A program made the translations under genes and the position numbers. This document shows, one piece after another, positions 17,600-24,964 of a DNA stretch of 54,971 nucleotides. How positions within the stretch are numbered: position 1 is the first letter of the stretch; each line of letters starts with the position of its first letter. The notes under the pieces were generated by a model. The model saw only the letters and a list, made by a program, of their open reading frames with translations, had not been told where the DNA came from and ran no database searches. The stretch comes from Desulfobulbus sp. Tol-SR (lineage in GTDB: Bacteria > Desulfobacterota > Desulfobulbia > Desulfobulbales > Desulfocapsaceae), in contig JROS01000053.1 of the NCBI GenBank assembly GCA_000769715.1, positions 7,719 through 62,689 on the forward strand, written 5' to 3'.

Positions 17600-18196
17600 T
17601 CAACCTTGTTTCTGTCCATCCAGAAAAGCCGCCATTGCCCGTAGCAGCTCTTCCCGCCCTTGCCCGGTCTTGGAGGAAAACAGCACCCTGCTCCCAGCCT
17701 GAATATCATGTCCACTGTCGAGCAACCGCGCGTTGTGGACGCGTTCGTTGCCGGACAGCTTGTCCATTTTCGTATACACTGGCAAATACGGTATCCCCTT
17801 GAGTTTCAACCAGGAAAGCAGTTGGGTGTCCTGGGTCTTGGGGGCATGCCGAATATCAATGATCACCACGACACATCGCAGCGTTGACCGGGTCTCAAGG
17901 TAGGACGTCACGAGGTCCTGCCATCCGTCCTGCATCGACTTGGACACGCGGGCAAAACCATAACCGGGGAGATCGACCAGGTAGAGGTCGTCGCCGGCCA
18001 GGAAATAGTTCAACCCCTGCGTCTTGCCGGGTCGGCCACTCACCTTGACGAGGGCCTTTCTTCCAATCAAGCAGTTGATAAGGCTTGATTTTCCTACATT
18101 CGAGCGCCCGGCGAAGGCGATCTCCGGCAGACCCGGGTCGGGAAGCTGCTTCAGAGAGTGAGCGCTTAGAATAAACTGTACCTCGGAAAAATTCAT
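17600..18196 (-). CDS. engB: Ribosome-biogenesis GTP-binding protein EngB/YihA
   Basis: 198 aa, normal length. GTPase motifs are in order: G1 GRSNVGKSSLIN, G2 region SGRPGKTQGLNYF, G3 DLPGYGFA, G4 TKMDKL and G5-like SSKTGQG. EngB assists late assembly of the 50S subunit. It lies 97 bp downstream of hisG on the same strand, with an intercistronic hairpin between them, so it is probably co-transcribed from the hisI promoter. An AAGG is very close to the ATG. Confidence 0.95.
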   Translation of the reverse strand: MNFSEVQFILSAHSLKQLPDPGLPEIAFAGRSNVGKSSLINCLIGRKALVKVSGRPGKTQGLNYFLAGDDLYLVDLPGYGFARVSKSMQDGWQDLVTSYLETRSTLRCVVVIIDIRHAPKTQDTQLLSWLKLKGIPYLPVYTKMDKLSGNERVHNARLLDSGHDIQAGSRVLFSSKTGQGREELLRAMAAFLDGQKQG

Positions 18197-18223
18197 CGCC
18201 TTTTTCAGTCGGAGCAGAAGAGA

Positions 18224-18250
18224 GCGGTGGCCGAGGGCCCCGGCAACCGC
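18224..18250 (-). other. Intercistronic hairpin between hisG and engB
   Basis: GCGGT (18224-18228) pairs with ACCGC (18246-18250), and GCCG (18230-18233) with CGGC (18241-18244), with one mismatch and a 7-nt loop. No T-run follows on either strand, so it is unlikely to terminate transcription. It may mark an RNA processing or stability site that sets the hisG/engB ratio. Confidence 0.35.
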
Positions 18251-18293
18251 AGAAAGTGAAGAAAATCAGACCGTAACCATGATCCCGGCCTGT

Positions 18294-19166
18294 TCAGATA
18301 ACCTTGTTGAGCGAGTACTCGATGATCCCTTCCGCCCCGCTCTTCCTGAGCTTCGGGATCAGGTCGCGGACGACGTCCTCGGAAATGACGGTCTCGACCG
18401 AATACCACTCCTGATTGTACAGGCCGGCGATGGTCGGAGCGTTGAGGCTCGGCAGCAGGTTGACCACCGCATCGAGATTCGCCTTGGCGACATTCATCTT
18501 CATCCCGACGATGCGATCGGCCCGCAGGGCGCCCTGGAGCATCATGGCGATGTTTTCGATCTTTTCACGTTTCCAGTGATCATTCCACGATCCCCGATTG
18601 GCGATGAACTGGGTGTTCGAGGTCATCAGCTCATGGATGATGCGCAGCCCGTGGGCCCGGATCGTGCTCTCGGTCTCGGTGACCTCGACGATCGCATCGA
18701 CCAGCCCGGAAACCACCTTGGCCTCGGTCGCCCCCCAGGAAAACTCGATCTCGACATTGATCTTCTGCTCTTCGAAAAAGCGGCGGGTCACATTCACCAA
18801 CTCCGTCGAGATCTTCTTGCCCTCAAGATCCTTGATCGTCCTGATCTCGGAATTGCCGGCCACCGCGATGATCCAGCGGGTCGGCCGGCGGCTGACCTTG
18901 GAATAGATCAGGTCGCAGACGAGGACGGTGTCGGACATGTTCTCCATCGTCCAGTCCTTGCCGGTGATCCCGGCGTCAAGCATGCCGCTCTCAACGTAGC
19001 GCGACATCTCCTGCGGGCGGCAGATGGAACAGGCCAGTTCGGGATCGTCGATCTCCGGGAAATAATTGCGGGCGGCCGGCTTGATCAACCATCCCGCCTT
19101 CTCGAACAGGGTGATGGTGGCATTTTCGAGACTACCCTTCGGCAGTCCGAGTTTCAATTGTTTCAT
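18294..19166 (-). CDS. hisG: ATP phosphoribosyltransferase, long form
   Basis: 290 aa, the HisG_L class with a C-terminal ACT-like regulatory domain (from ~residue 215), so no HisZ partner is needed. Motifs are LGLPKGSLENATI at the start, MLDAGITGKDW, the PRPP-binding region GLVDAIVEVTETESTIRAHGL and the C-terminal AGLYNQEWYSVETVI. It catalyses the first histidine step, ATP plus PRPP to phosphoribosyl-ATP, and is normally inhibited by histidine. It lies downstream of hisI on the minus strand (55-bp gap) and upstream of engB. Other his genes are outside the window. Confidence 0.96.
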   Translation of the reverse strand: MKQLKLGLPKGSLENATITLFEKAGWLIKPAARNYFPEIDDPELACSICRPQEMSRYVESGMLDAGITGKDWTMENMSDTVLVCDLIYSKVSRRPTRWIIAVAGNSEIRTIKDLEGKKISTELVNVTRRFFEEQKINVEIEFSWGATEAKVVSGLVDAIVEVTETESTIRAHGLRIIHELMTSNTQFIANRGSWNDHWKREKIENIAMMLQGALRADRIVGMKMNVAKANLDAVVNLLPSLNAPTIAGLYNQEWYSVETVISEDVVRDLIPKLRKSGAEGIIEYSLNKVI

Positions 19167-19221
19167 CGTGTGTTCTCCATCAAATTGCTCTGCACGGCAT
19201 ACCGGCAGCTGTTTTTTTATA

Positions 19222-19608
19222 TTACGACTCTTTCCCGTAGACCTTTACCGGATCGAAGACCTTTTCCCCCTCGATCTGCAGAGCGTCACCGACCAGCCTG
19301 CGGTAAAAACAACTCTTATGGCCGGTGTGGCATGCCGCCCCCCCAAGCTGCTCGACCTGGAATATGACGGTATCGTCATCGCAATCGACCAGGATCCGGC
19401 GGATGAGCTGGACATGGCCGGAGGATTCCCCCTTGAGCCACAGGGATTGCCTGGATCGGCTCCAGTAATGGGCCTTCCCGGTCTCGAGCGTTTTCTCCCA
19501 GGACAGCCTGTTGATATAGGCCAGCATCAGGACCTGGCCCGTCGAATACTCCTGGACAATCGCCGGAATGAGACCATCCGCCGATTTTGCAAAGTTGAGC
19601 TGTACCAT
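19222..19608 (-). CDS. hisI: Phosphoribosyl-AMP cyclohydrolase
   Basis: 128 aa from the ATG at 19608, giving [19 protein letters not shown], which matches HisI N-termini. GAGG and GGAGG elements precede it, whereas ATG 19623 and GTG 19632 lack good sites. Metal-binding residues are visible: [20 protein letters not shown] and [14 protein letters not shown], with the Zn cysteines and Mg aspartates. It hydrolyses phosphoribosyl-AMP in the third step of histidine synthesis. It is monofunctional, with no HisE domain. It is the first gene after a strong promoter and precedes hisG. Confidence 0.95.
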   Translation of the reverse strand: MVQLNFAKSADGLIPAIVQEYSTGQVLMLAYINRLSWEKTLETGKAHYWSRSRQSLWLKGESSGHVQLIRRILVDCDDDTVIFQVEQLGGAACHTGHKSCFYRRLVGDALQIEGEKVFDPVKVYGKES

Positions 19609-19923
19609 TTCCTCCAGCCTCATAATTGGCACACCATTCCCGAGAGAAGAAACCGGCAGGTCCGGACAAAGAGTATTCCCCCTGCAATCCGCTCCTCTGC
19701 ATGTCTATCAATCAAAAAAATATGTATTCTATGCCCGCAACCCCGTTTTGTCAAGAAATGGCGCCTTCCGCCGTGGTTATCACCCCATAAACCTTGCCAA
19801 TTCGCGCTCAATCGAGGTACAGTTCAACCCGTTGCAGATAGAATGAAACGCATATACCTGCCGGCGCCTGCGCCCAGGATACCCCCGTTCCCGACCTTCA
19901 CCCAACAAGGAGTCAAGCACCGC
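19609..19923. other. Divergent intergenic region hisI / SlyD-like gene
   Basis: This 315-bp spacer holds the hisI promoter (19726-19754). Toward the plus strand a TAGAAT hexamer at 19839-19844 may be a -10 box for the isomerase gene, but its -35 (GGTACA) is poor. AAGGAG lies 11 bases before the isomerase ATG. No other gene was seen. Confidence 0.55.
19726..19754 (-). promoter_or_regulatory. Near-consensus sigma-70 promoter for hisI-hisG-engB
   Basis: The minus strand reads TTGACA (19749-19754), a 17-bp spacer, then TAGAAT (19726-19731). The -35 is perfect, the -10 matches five of six positions and the spacing is ideal. It is 118 bp upstream of the hisI ATG at 19608. It is the best promoter match in the window. 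Confidence 0.7.
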
Positions 19924-20358
19924 ATGATCCAGCAGAATGACACAGTTACCCTCTCCTTTACCGGCACTCTCGACAACGGCGAGGTCTTCATGGTTGTCAG
20001 CCCGGACGAGCCGCTCACGGTCAGGTTTGGCAACCTCGAGCTGCCGCCGAGCGTTGAACAGGCCCTCATCGGCATGAATAGCGGCGAGACCAGAAAGGTC
20101 AGGATTTCACCCGATGAAGGTTTCGGCCCCCGGCAGAAAGAACTGGTCCAGGTCATCACCAACAAGGAGATGATCGACAAGCTCAAGCCCAAACCGGGGA
20201 TGGTCCTTTCCCTCAAAACGGAAAAGGACGGCCGGGAACTCATGGTGCCGGCAACCGTCCTCCGGGTAACCGACTCCGAGGTCGAAGTGGACTACAATCA
20301 CCCCTTGGCCGGCCACCATCTCACCTACACCGTCACCGTCATCAACATCGAACGCTGA
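19924..20358 (+). CDS. FKBP-type peptidyl-prolyl cis-trans isomerase (SlyD-like)
   Basis: 144 aa from the ATG at 19924, with AAGGAG upstream. The frame is open before it but without family similarity. The FKBP core begins VTLSFTGTLDNGEVF, with the insert-in-flap region of SlyD-type enzymes: LPPSVEQALIGMNSGETRKVRISPDEGFG and the C-terminal VEVDYNHPLAGHHLTYTVTV. SlyD-like proteins combine proline isomerase and chaperone activity in the cytoplasm. The His-rich metal-binding tail of E. coli SlyD is missing, so a nickel role is not supported. It converges with korC. Confidence 0.93.
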   Translation: MIQQNDTVTLSFTGTLDNGEVFMVVSPDEPLTVRFGNLELPPSVEQALIGMNSGETRKVRISPDEGFGPRQKELVQVITNKEMIDKLKPKPGMVLSLKTEKDGRELMVPATVLRVTDSEVEVDYNHPLAGHHLTYTVTVINIER

Positions 20359-20403
20359 TCCCGACCGCCACCGCCGCTCCCTTCCCGTGTTCAGCTGACC
20401 TGA

Positions 20404-20955
20404 TCAGATCGTGTACCGGTACTGCGCCCCGAGGACCAGGCCGAGATCGAGCGCCCGTTGGTTCATGGCCAGGAAGTCCGGCGGGATGCGCTCCTTGAGG
20501 ATCTCGAGCACCGACTCCGGGCGGACGATGCTGGTGATCCCGATCAGGGCCCCCAGCATGGTGATGTTGTAGACGATGGGTTTGCCGATCCGCTCCATGA
20601 CCGTGTCGTACAGCGGTAGCTCGATATGCTTGGCGTCGGTCTTCTTGGCCGTCTTCACCGAGCGGGAATCGGTCAGCAGCAGGCCGCCGGGACGGATGAT
20701 GGAGGCATACTGGCTGTAAGCCTCCTGGGTGAGGCAGACGAGGATATTGGGGCTGGTGACCCCGGGAAAGTTGATCTCTTCCTCGGAGATGATGATGTCG
20801 GTCCGGGTGGCCCCGCCGCGGGCGGCGGCACCGTAGCTCTGGGACTGGGTGGCGTTCAGCCCTTCAACGATGACGGCCGCCTCGGCCAGGATGATGGCGG
20901 CGGTAATCACGCCCTGGCCGCCGGAGCCGGAAAATACAAGTCGCACGCGTTTCAT
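20404..20955 (-). CDS. korC: 2-oxoacid:ferredoxin oxidoreductase, gamma subunit
   Basis: 183 aa. It has the gamma-domain signature FSGSGGQGVITAAIILAEAA and the QSQSYGAAARGGATRTD motif. It is the last gene of a four-gene operon, overlapping korB by 4 bp. In the complex, which oxidatively decarboxylates a 2-oxoacid to acyl-CoA with ferredoxin as acceptor, this subunit helps bind CoA. The four-subunit arrangement with a separate ferredoxin subunit is typical of 2-oxoglutarate enzymes, but the substrate cannot be proven from sequence. The reaction can run in either direction in anaerobes. Confidence 0.93.
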   Translation of the reverse strand: MKRVRLVFSGSGGQGVITAAIILAEAAVIVEGLNATQSQSYGAAARGGATRTDIIISEEEINFPGVTSPNILVCLTQEAYSQYASIIRPGGLLLTDSRSVKTAKKTDAKHIELPLYDTVMERIGKPIVYNITMLGALIGITSIVRPESVLEILKERIPPDFLAMNQRALDLGLVLGAQYRYTI

Positions 20956-21761
20956 GATGCCTTCCTCTTCATTGCCCGGTCAATTATCTTGTTATACTCC
21001 TCGCAATATTCCGGTTTCTCGATGTCGACAAAGATGCCTCTGGGAATGAGATGAGGATTGTCGTCGAGGGCCTTGGAACCGATCCTGGCGGTACTGTCAC
21101 GCTGGATCTCCAGCATGGCGGCGGCGTCCCCCTCCCTGTTCTTGCGGCCGTAATGGGTCGGACACTGGGAGAGGATTTCGACCACCGAAAAGCCCTTGTG
21201 GAGGATGGCCTGCTTGAGGTAGTTGGTGGCCTCCTGGCAGTGATAGGCGGTGGACCTGGCGACAAAGGTCGCGCCGGCGGCCTTCGCCAGTTCGACCACG
21301 TCGAACTCGTTGTCGATGGTCAGGTACGGGGCGGTGGTCGCCTTCTTGCCCGGTCCGGACAGGGGCGAGAACTGGCCGCCGGTCATCCCGTAGATCCGGT
21401 TGTTCATGACGATGGCGGTGATATCGATGTTCCGCCGCGCCGCATGGATGAAGTGGTTGCCGCCGATCGCCAGGGCGTCGCCGTCGCCCATCGGGACGAT
21501 GACGGTCAGTTCGGGTTTGGACAGCTTGACCCCGGTGGCGAAGGCCAGCGCCCGGCCGTGCAGGGTATGGAGCGAATGGAAATCGACATAACCGGAGATC
21601 CGCGCCGAACAGCCGATGCCGGAGGTCATGACGATATTCGATTTGTTCAGGCCCAGCTCTTCAACCGCCCTGAGCAGCGAGTTCAATACTGTCCCATGGC
21701 CGCAACCCGGACACCACATGTGGGGGAAGAATCTTTCCCGTAAATAATCCTTGATAGCCAT
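20952..21761 (-). CDS. korB: 2-oxoacid:ferredoxin oxidoreductase, beta subunit (TPP-binding)
   Basis: 269 aa from the ATG at 21761, seven bases after AAGGGG; an ATG at 21767 overlaps the korA stop as ATGA but is too near the site. CPGCGHG provides cluster-ligand and TPP residues. The TPP pyrophosphate motif is MGDGDALAIGGNHFIHAARRN, followed by IVMNNRIYGMTGGQFSP, typical of KorB/VorB-type beta subunits. It binds thiamine diphosphate and a 4Fe-4S cluster. It works with KorA, KorC and KorD, encoded around it. Confidence 0.94.
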   Translation of the reverse strand: MAIKDYLRERFFPHMWCPGCGHGTVLNSLLRAVEELGLNKSNIVMTSGIGCSARISGYVDFHSLHTLHGRALAFATGVKLSKPELTVIVPMGDGDALAIGGNHFIHAARRNIDITAIVMNNRIYGMTGGQFSPLSGPGKKATTAPYLTIDNEFDVVELAKAAGATFVARSTAYHCQEATNYLKQAILHKGFSVVEILSQCPTHYGRKNREGDAAAMLEIQRDSTARIGSKALDDNPHLIPRGIFVDIEKPEYCEEYNKIIDRAMKRKAS

Positions 21762-21763
21762 TG

Positions 21764-22912
21764 TCATACCCCTTTTCCCTGGATGACCCGGAGAAGTCCC
21801 TTGATGTCGGATGGTGTGATAAGTTTGCCGTCGATGCGGTTGGCGAGGAACACCCGGTTCGGCTGGTCGACCGCCGCCTTGACCTGGGTCAGCACCTGGC
21901 CCATGTTCATCTCGACCACGATCACCGCCTTGGCATTGGCGCATTTCGCCCGCACCATCTCCGCCGGGAACGGCCAGATCGACTGCAGTTCGAGGACCCC
22001 GAGCCGCTCGCCCTTCTGCCGCCGGTTCTTGGCCAGATGGATGGCCGAGCGGGCCGACGAACCGTAGGAGACGAGGATGTACTCGGCATCGTCGAGACAG
22101 TGCTCCTTGTAGCGGGTGATGACGTCGACATTGGTGTCGATCTTGTCCACCAGGTGGCGGAGCAGGTCCTGCACCACGCTCGGGTTGTTGGAGGGGAAGC
22201 CCCACATGTCGTGGAACAGGCCGGTGACGTTGTAGCGGTGATGGCCGCCGAAGTCCGACATCGGCAGACGGCCGTCTTCCCGCGGCAGATAGGGGTGGTA
22301 ATCGACATCCTTGGGCACCGAGGTGCGCAGCCGGTCGACGATCGGGACCACCCCCGGATCGGGCACGACCAGCCGCTCGCGCATGTGGCCGATGACCTCG
22401 TCGAACAGGAGGACGACCGGGGTGCGGTAGGTCTCCGCCAGGTTGAAGGCGTCGACGGTCATCCGGAAGACGTCCTGGTGGTTGGAGGCGGTCAGGGCGA
22501 TGATGCCGTGATCGCCGTGCGTTCCCCAGCGCGCCTGGTTGATGTCGCCCTGGCTGACGTGGGTCGGGTTGCCGGTCGACGGCCCGCCGCGCTGGACGTT
22601 GACGATGACGCAGGGGATCTCCGCCATGCAGGCGTAGCCGATGGCCTCCTGCTTGAGGGAGAATCCCGGGCCGCTGGTCGCCGTCATGACCTTGTGGCCG
22701 GTCAGCGAGGCGCCGATGATCGCGCACATCGAGGCGATCTCGTCCTCCATCTGGATGAACTTGCCGCCCTTTTCCGGCAGCCTGGCCGCCAGCAGTTCGG
22801 CAATCTCGGTGGAGGGAGTAATCGGGTAGCCGGCGAAAAAATCGACCCCGGCATAGAGCGCCCCCTGGACACAGGCCTCGTTACCTTGGACAAACATCAG
22901 TTTTTCACTCAT
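21764..22912 (-). CDS. korA: 2-oxoacid:ferredoxin oxidoreductase, alpha subunit
   Basis: 382 aa from the ATG at 22912, with GAGG nine bases upstream; the start overlaps the korD stop by 8 bp. Pyrimidine-binding domain motifs are GNEACVQGALYAGVDFFAGY, PITPSTEIAELLA, QMEDEIASMCAIIGAS and TSGPGFSLKQEAIGYA. The second domain includes VSYGSSARSAI and LELQSIWPFPAE. This layout (separate alpha, beta, gamma and delta) matches KorA of anaerobes. The substrate assignment to 2-oxoglutarate is by family resemblance; branched-chain 2-oxoacids are possible. Confidence 0.94.
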   Translation of the reverse strand: MSEKLMFVQGNEACVQGALYAGVDFFAGYPITPSTEIAELLAARLPEKGGKFIQMEDEIASMCAIIGASLTGHKVMTATSGPGFSLKQEAIGYACMAEIPCVIVNVQRGGPSTGNPTHVSQGDINQARWGTHGDHGIIALTASNHQDVFRMTVDAFNLAETYRTPVVLLFDEVIGHMRERLVVPDPGVVPIVDRLRTSVPKDVDYHPYLPREDGRLPMSDFGGHHRYNVTGLFHDMWGFPSNNPSVVQDLLRHLVDKIDTNVDVITRYKEHCLDDAEYILVSYGSSARSAIHLAKNRRQKGERLGVLELQSIWPFPAEMVRAKCANAKAVIVVEMNMGQVLTQVKAAVDQPNRVFLANRIDGKLITPSDIKGLLRVIQGKGV

Positions 22913-23123
22913 CGTTTTCATCCTCAACAACTATTTCGATTGCCAGATCGGGGCAGCGGAATTCACACAACCGGCAGCAAATGCAATCCTCGGGCCGGAC
23001 TGCCACCGCCTTTTCCATGTTGTCCAGTTCCAACACGTTCTTGGGGCAGAACCGCACACAGATGCCGCAGCCCTTGCACCATTCACGATTAATCAGGTGT
23101 TCCTTGAGTTTTTTTCTCGCCAT
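22905..23123 (-). CDS. korD: 2-oxoacid:ferredoxin oxidoreductase, ferredoxin-like delta subunit
   Basis: 72 aa from the ATG at 23123. Two 4Fe-4S motifs are complete: CKGCGICVRFCP and CICCRLCEFRCP. It is the first gene of the korDABC operon and overlaps korA by 8 bp. The delta subunit passes electrons from the TPP centre to free ferredoxin. AGGA elements precede the ATG. Two tandem hairpins lie in the leader just upstream (23137-23153 and 23167-23185). Confidence 0.94.
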   Translation of the reverse strand: MARKKLKEHLINREWCKGCGICVRFCPKNVLELDNMEKAVAVRPEDCICCRLCEFRCPDLAIEIVVEDENDE

Positions 23124-23528
23124 TATCCTGTCCTTGTTCCCCGAACGGGGGAAAATGTGAGGTTTTCCGTGCCGTAGAGGCACGGCATGTTCGCCATCTC
23201 GGCCATGCAGAACCGGAAAGAAACCTTTCCCCGCTGTCGCCGTGGTCCGTGACACCATTGACCGCCGCCCGGATCGGCCTTGGCCGGCAAGACCACCTCG
23301 CAGCCCCCACGCCATCGCCTTGCCGAACGGGCGGGCATCGTCTTCGGTGCCGACGATGAAGGCGGATTGCATCGGTATGGCCACCCTGGGCCGGATACGC
23401 CTTGCCGCGGTCACCGGTGACGGCAGAACCGTCGTGTCCCGACAGGACGAGAGTATCGCGAGCCGATCGCTCAGCATGGTGTCCATCCGGTGCTGGAATC
23501 GGCTCCTCCTCCTCTTACCAAACCTGCC
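23124..23528. other. Leader and spacer between the kor operon and the CoA-transferase gene
   Basis: Two inverted repeats sit directly upstream of korD: TTCCCC/GGGGAA (23137-23142 and 23148-23153) and CCGTGCC/GGCACGG (23167-23173 and 23179-23185). Neither is followed by a T-run. The remaining ~340 bp has open frames on both strands but none with family similarity or a good ribosome binding site. I see no gene in it. Confidence 0.5.
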
Positions 23529-24773
23529 TCATGGTCGGTTTGCGGCCGTCACCGGCGCCCTGATGACGCCCTTTTCCCGCAATTCCTCGATTTCGCCGTC
23601 GTTCATGCCTATGGAATGGAGAATCTCCACGGTGTCGTGACCGATGGCCAGGCGGCCGGGGTGACGGATGCGACCCGGTGTCCGCGAAAACCGCGGCGGG
23701 ATATTGGCCATCCGAATCCGGCCGAGATCCTCATCCTCGAGTTCGATAATCGATTGGCGGGCCTTGTACTGCGGGTCATCCATGATCTGGCCGATATCGT
23801 AGATCGGGGCGATCGGCACCTCGAACTCCTCGAGGGTGGACAGCACCTCGCGCAGCGGACGGTTCCTGATCCAGTCGGCGACGATCGCATCGACCTCGTC
23901 ACCGTTTTCCAGCCGCTTGGCCGGGGTGTTGTAGCGTGGGTCCTCGACCATGTCGGCGCGACCGATGGCCTTGAACAGGCGGAAGGCCATGTCGCTGGCG
24001 GAGGCCGAAATGGCGACCCAGCGGTTGTCGGCGGTCATATAGGCGTTACGCGGCACGCCGCGGGTCGAGCGGTTGCCGGCGCGGCCCTGGATCCTGCCCA
24101 GTTGGTCATACTCGATGGCCTGGGGACCGAGTACGGCGAAGATCGACTCGAAAATGCTCAGATCGATGACCTGCCCCGGCCGACCATGCGCGTCGCGGTG
24201 GTAGAGGGCCATCATCACCGAATAGGCCCCGACCAGCGAGGTGATGCCGTCGCCGAGGGCGAAACTGGGCAGGGTCGGCGGCCCGTCCTTCTGGCCGGTG
24301 ATGTGGGCGAAGCCGCTGAATGCCTCGGACAGGGTGCCGAAACCGGGCCGGTCCTTGTAGGGACCGGTCTGCCCCCAGCCGGTGATGCGGACCATGATCA
24401 GCCCGGGGTTGTCCTTGGCGAGGGAGTCGTAATCGAGCCCCCACTCCTCCATCTTGCCCGGCCGATAACTCTCGATCAGGATATCGGTGTCGGCGGCGAG
24501 TTTGCGGATGATCTTCTGCCCTTCCGGCAGATTGAGGTTGAGCGACAGCAGTCGTTTGCCCCGGCCATGCGCCTTCCACGCCAGGGGCACGCCGTTCTTC
24601 TTATGTCCCCAGTTACGGATGTAATCGCCGCTCTTCGGGTGTTCGACCTTGATGACGTCGGCCCCGAAATCGGCCAGGATGGTGGAAATACCGGGGCCGG
24701 CGATGAGGTTGGAGAGGTCGAGGACCTTGACACCGCCGAGCATCTGCTCTGTCAGCTGTTCCATGTGCTTCAT
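23529..24773 (-). CDS. CaiB/BaiF family (class III) CoA-transferase
   Basis: 414 aa, normal length. Family motifs run from VLDLSNLIAGPGISTILADFGA and VIKVEHPKSGDYIRNWG to RGKRLLSLNLNLPEGQ, LIESYRPGKMEEWGL, GFGTLSEAFSGFAHITG and GQVIDLSIFESI, where the Asp is the catalytic acyl-anhydride residue. These enzymes move CoA between carboxylic acids (formate/oxalate, carnitine, succinate/mesaconate and others). The substrate cannot be told here. It lies ~400 bp upstream of korDABC on the same strand, which may hint at acyl-CoA metabolism. The start region lacks a clear ribosome binding site, so ATG 24764 is also possible. Confidence 0.88.
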   Translation of the reverse strand: MKHMEQLTEQMLGGVKVLDLSNLIAGPGISTILADFGADVIKVEHPKSGDYIRNWGHKKNGVPLAWKAHGRGKRLLSLNLNLPEGQKIIRKLAADTDILIESYRPGKMEEWGLDYDSLAKDNPGLIMVRITGWGQTGPYKDRPGFGTLSEAFSGFAHITGQKDGPPTLPSFALGDGITSLVGAYSVMMALYHRDAHGRPGQVIDLSIFESIFAVLGPQAIEYDQLGRIQGRAGNRSTRGVPRNAYMTADNRWVAISASASDMAFRLFKAIGRADMVEDPRYNTPAKRLENGDEVDAIVADWIRNRPLREVLSTLEEFEVPIAPIYDIGQIMDDPQYKARQSIIELEDEDLGRIRMANIPPRFSRTPGRIRHPGRLAIGHDTVEILHSIGMNDGEIEELREKGVIRAPVTAANRP

Positions 24774-24964
24774 TCGATACAGTGCGATTGATTTGACCTC
24801 ATTTCAATGGCCCGGCAGTGAAATCTTCCGTCTTCCCCCATTTGGCCGGGCCGGGAAGCCGCAGCCAGCGATGGAGAGGAACGATCCCCCTTGGCGATGC
24901 GGGAGATGATGGGCGGCCCTGGCCGGTCGAACCCGGCTCTTCCCGGCGGAACAACGCCGACCGC

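Noticed and set aside
23137..23185. The kor leader hairpins as intrinsic terminators
   Set aside because: Neither strand has a T-run after the stems.
23124..23486. Possible 121-residue N-terminal extension of korD, or a small gene
   Set aside because: KorD is complete from 23123. The extra residues show no motif and pass through two leader hairpins.
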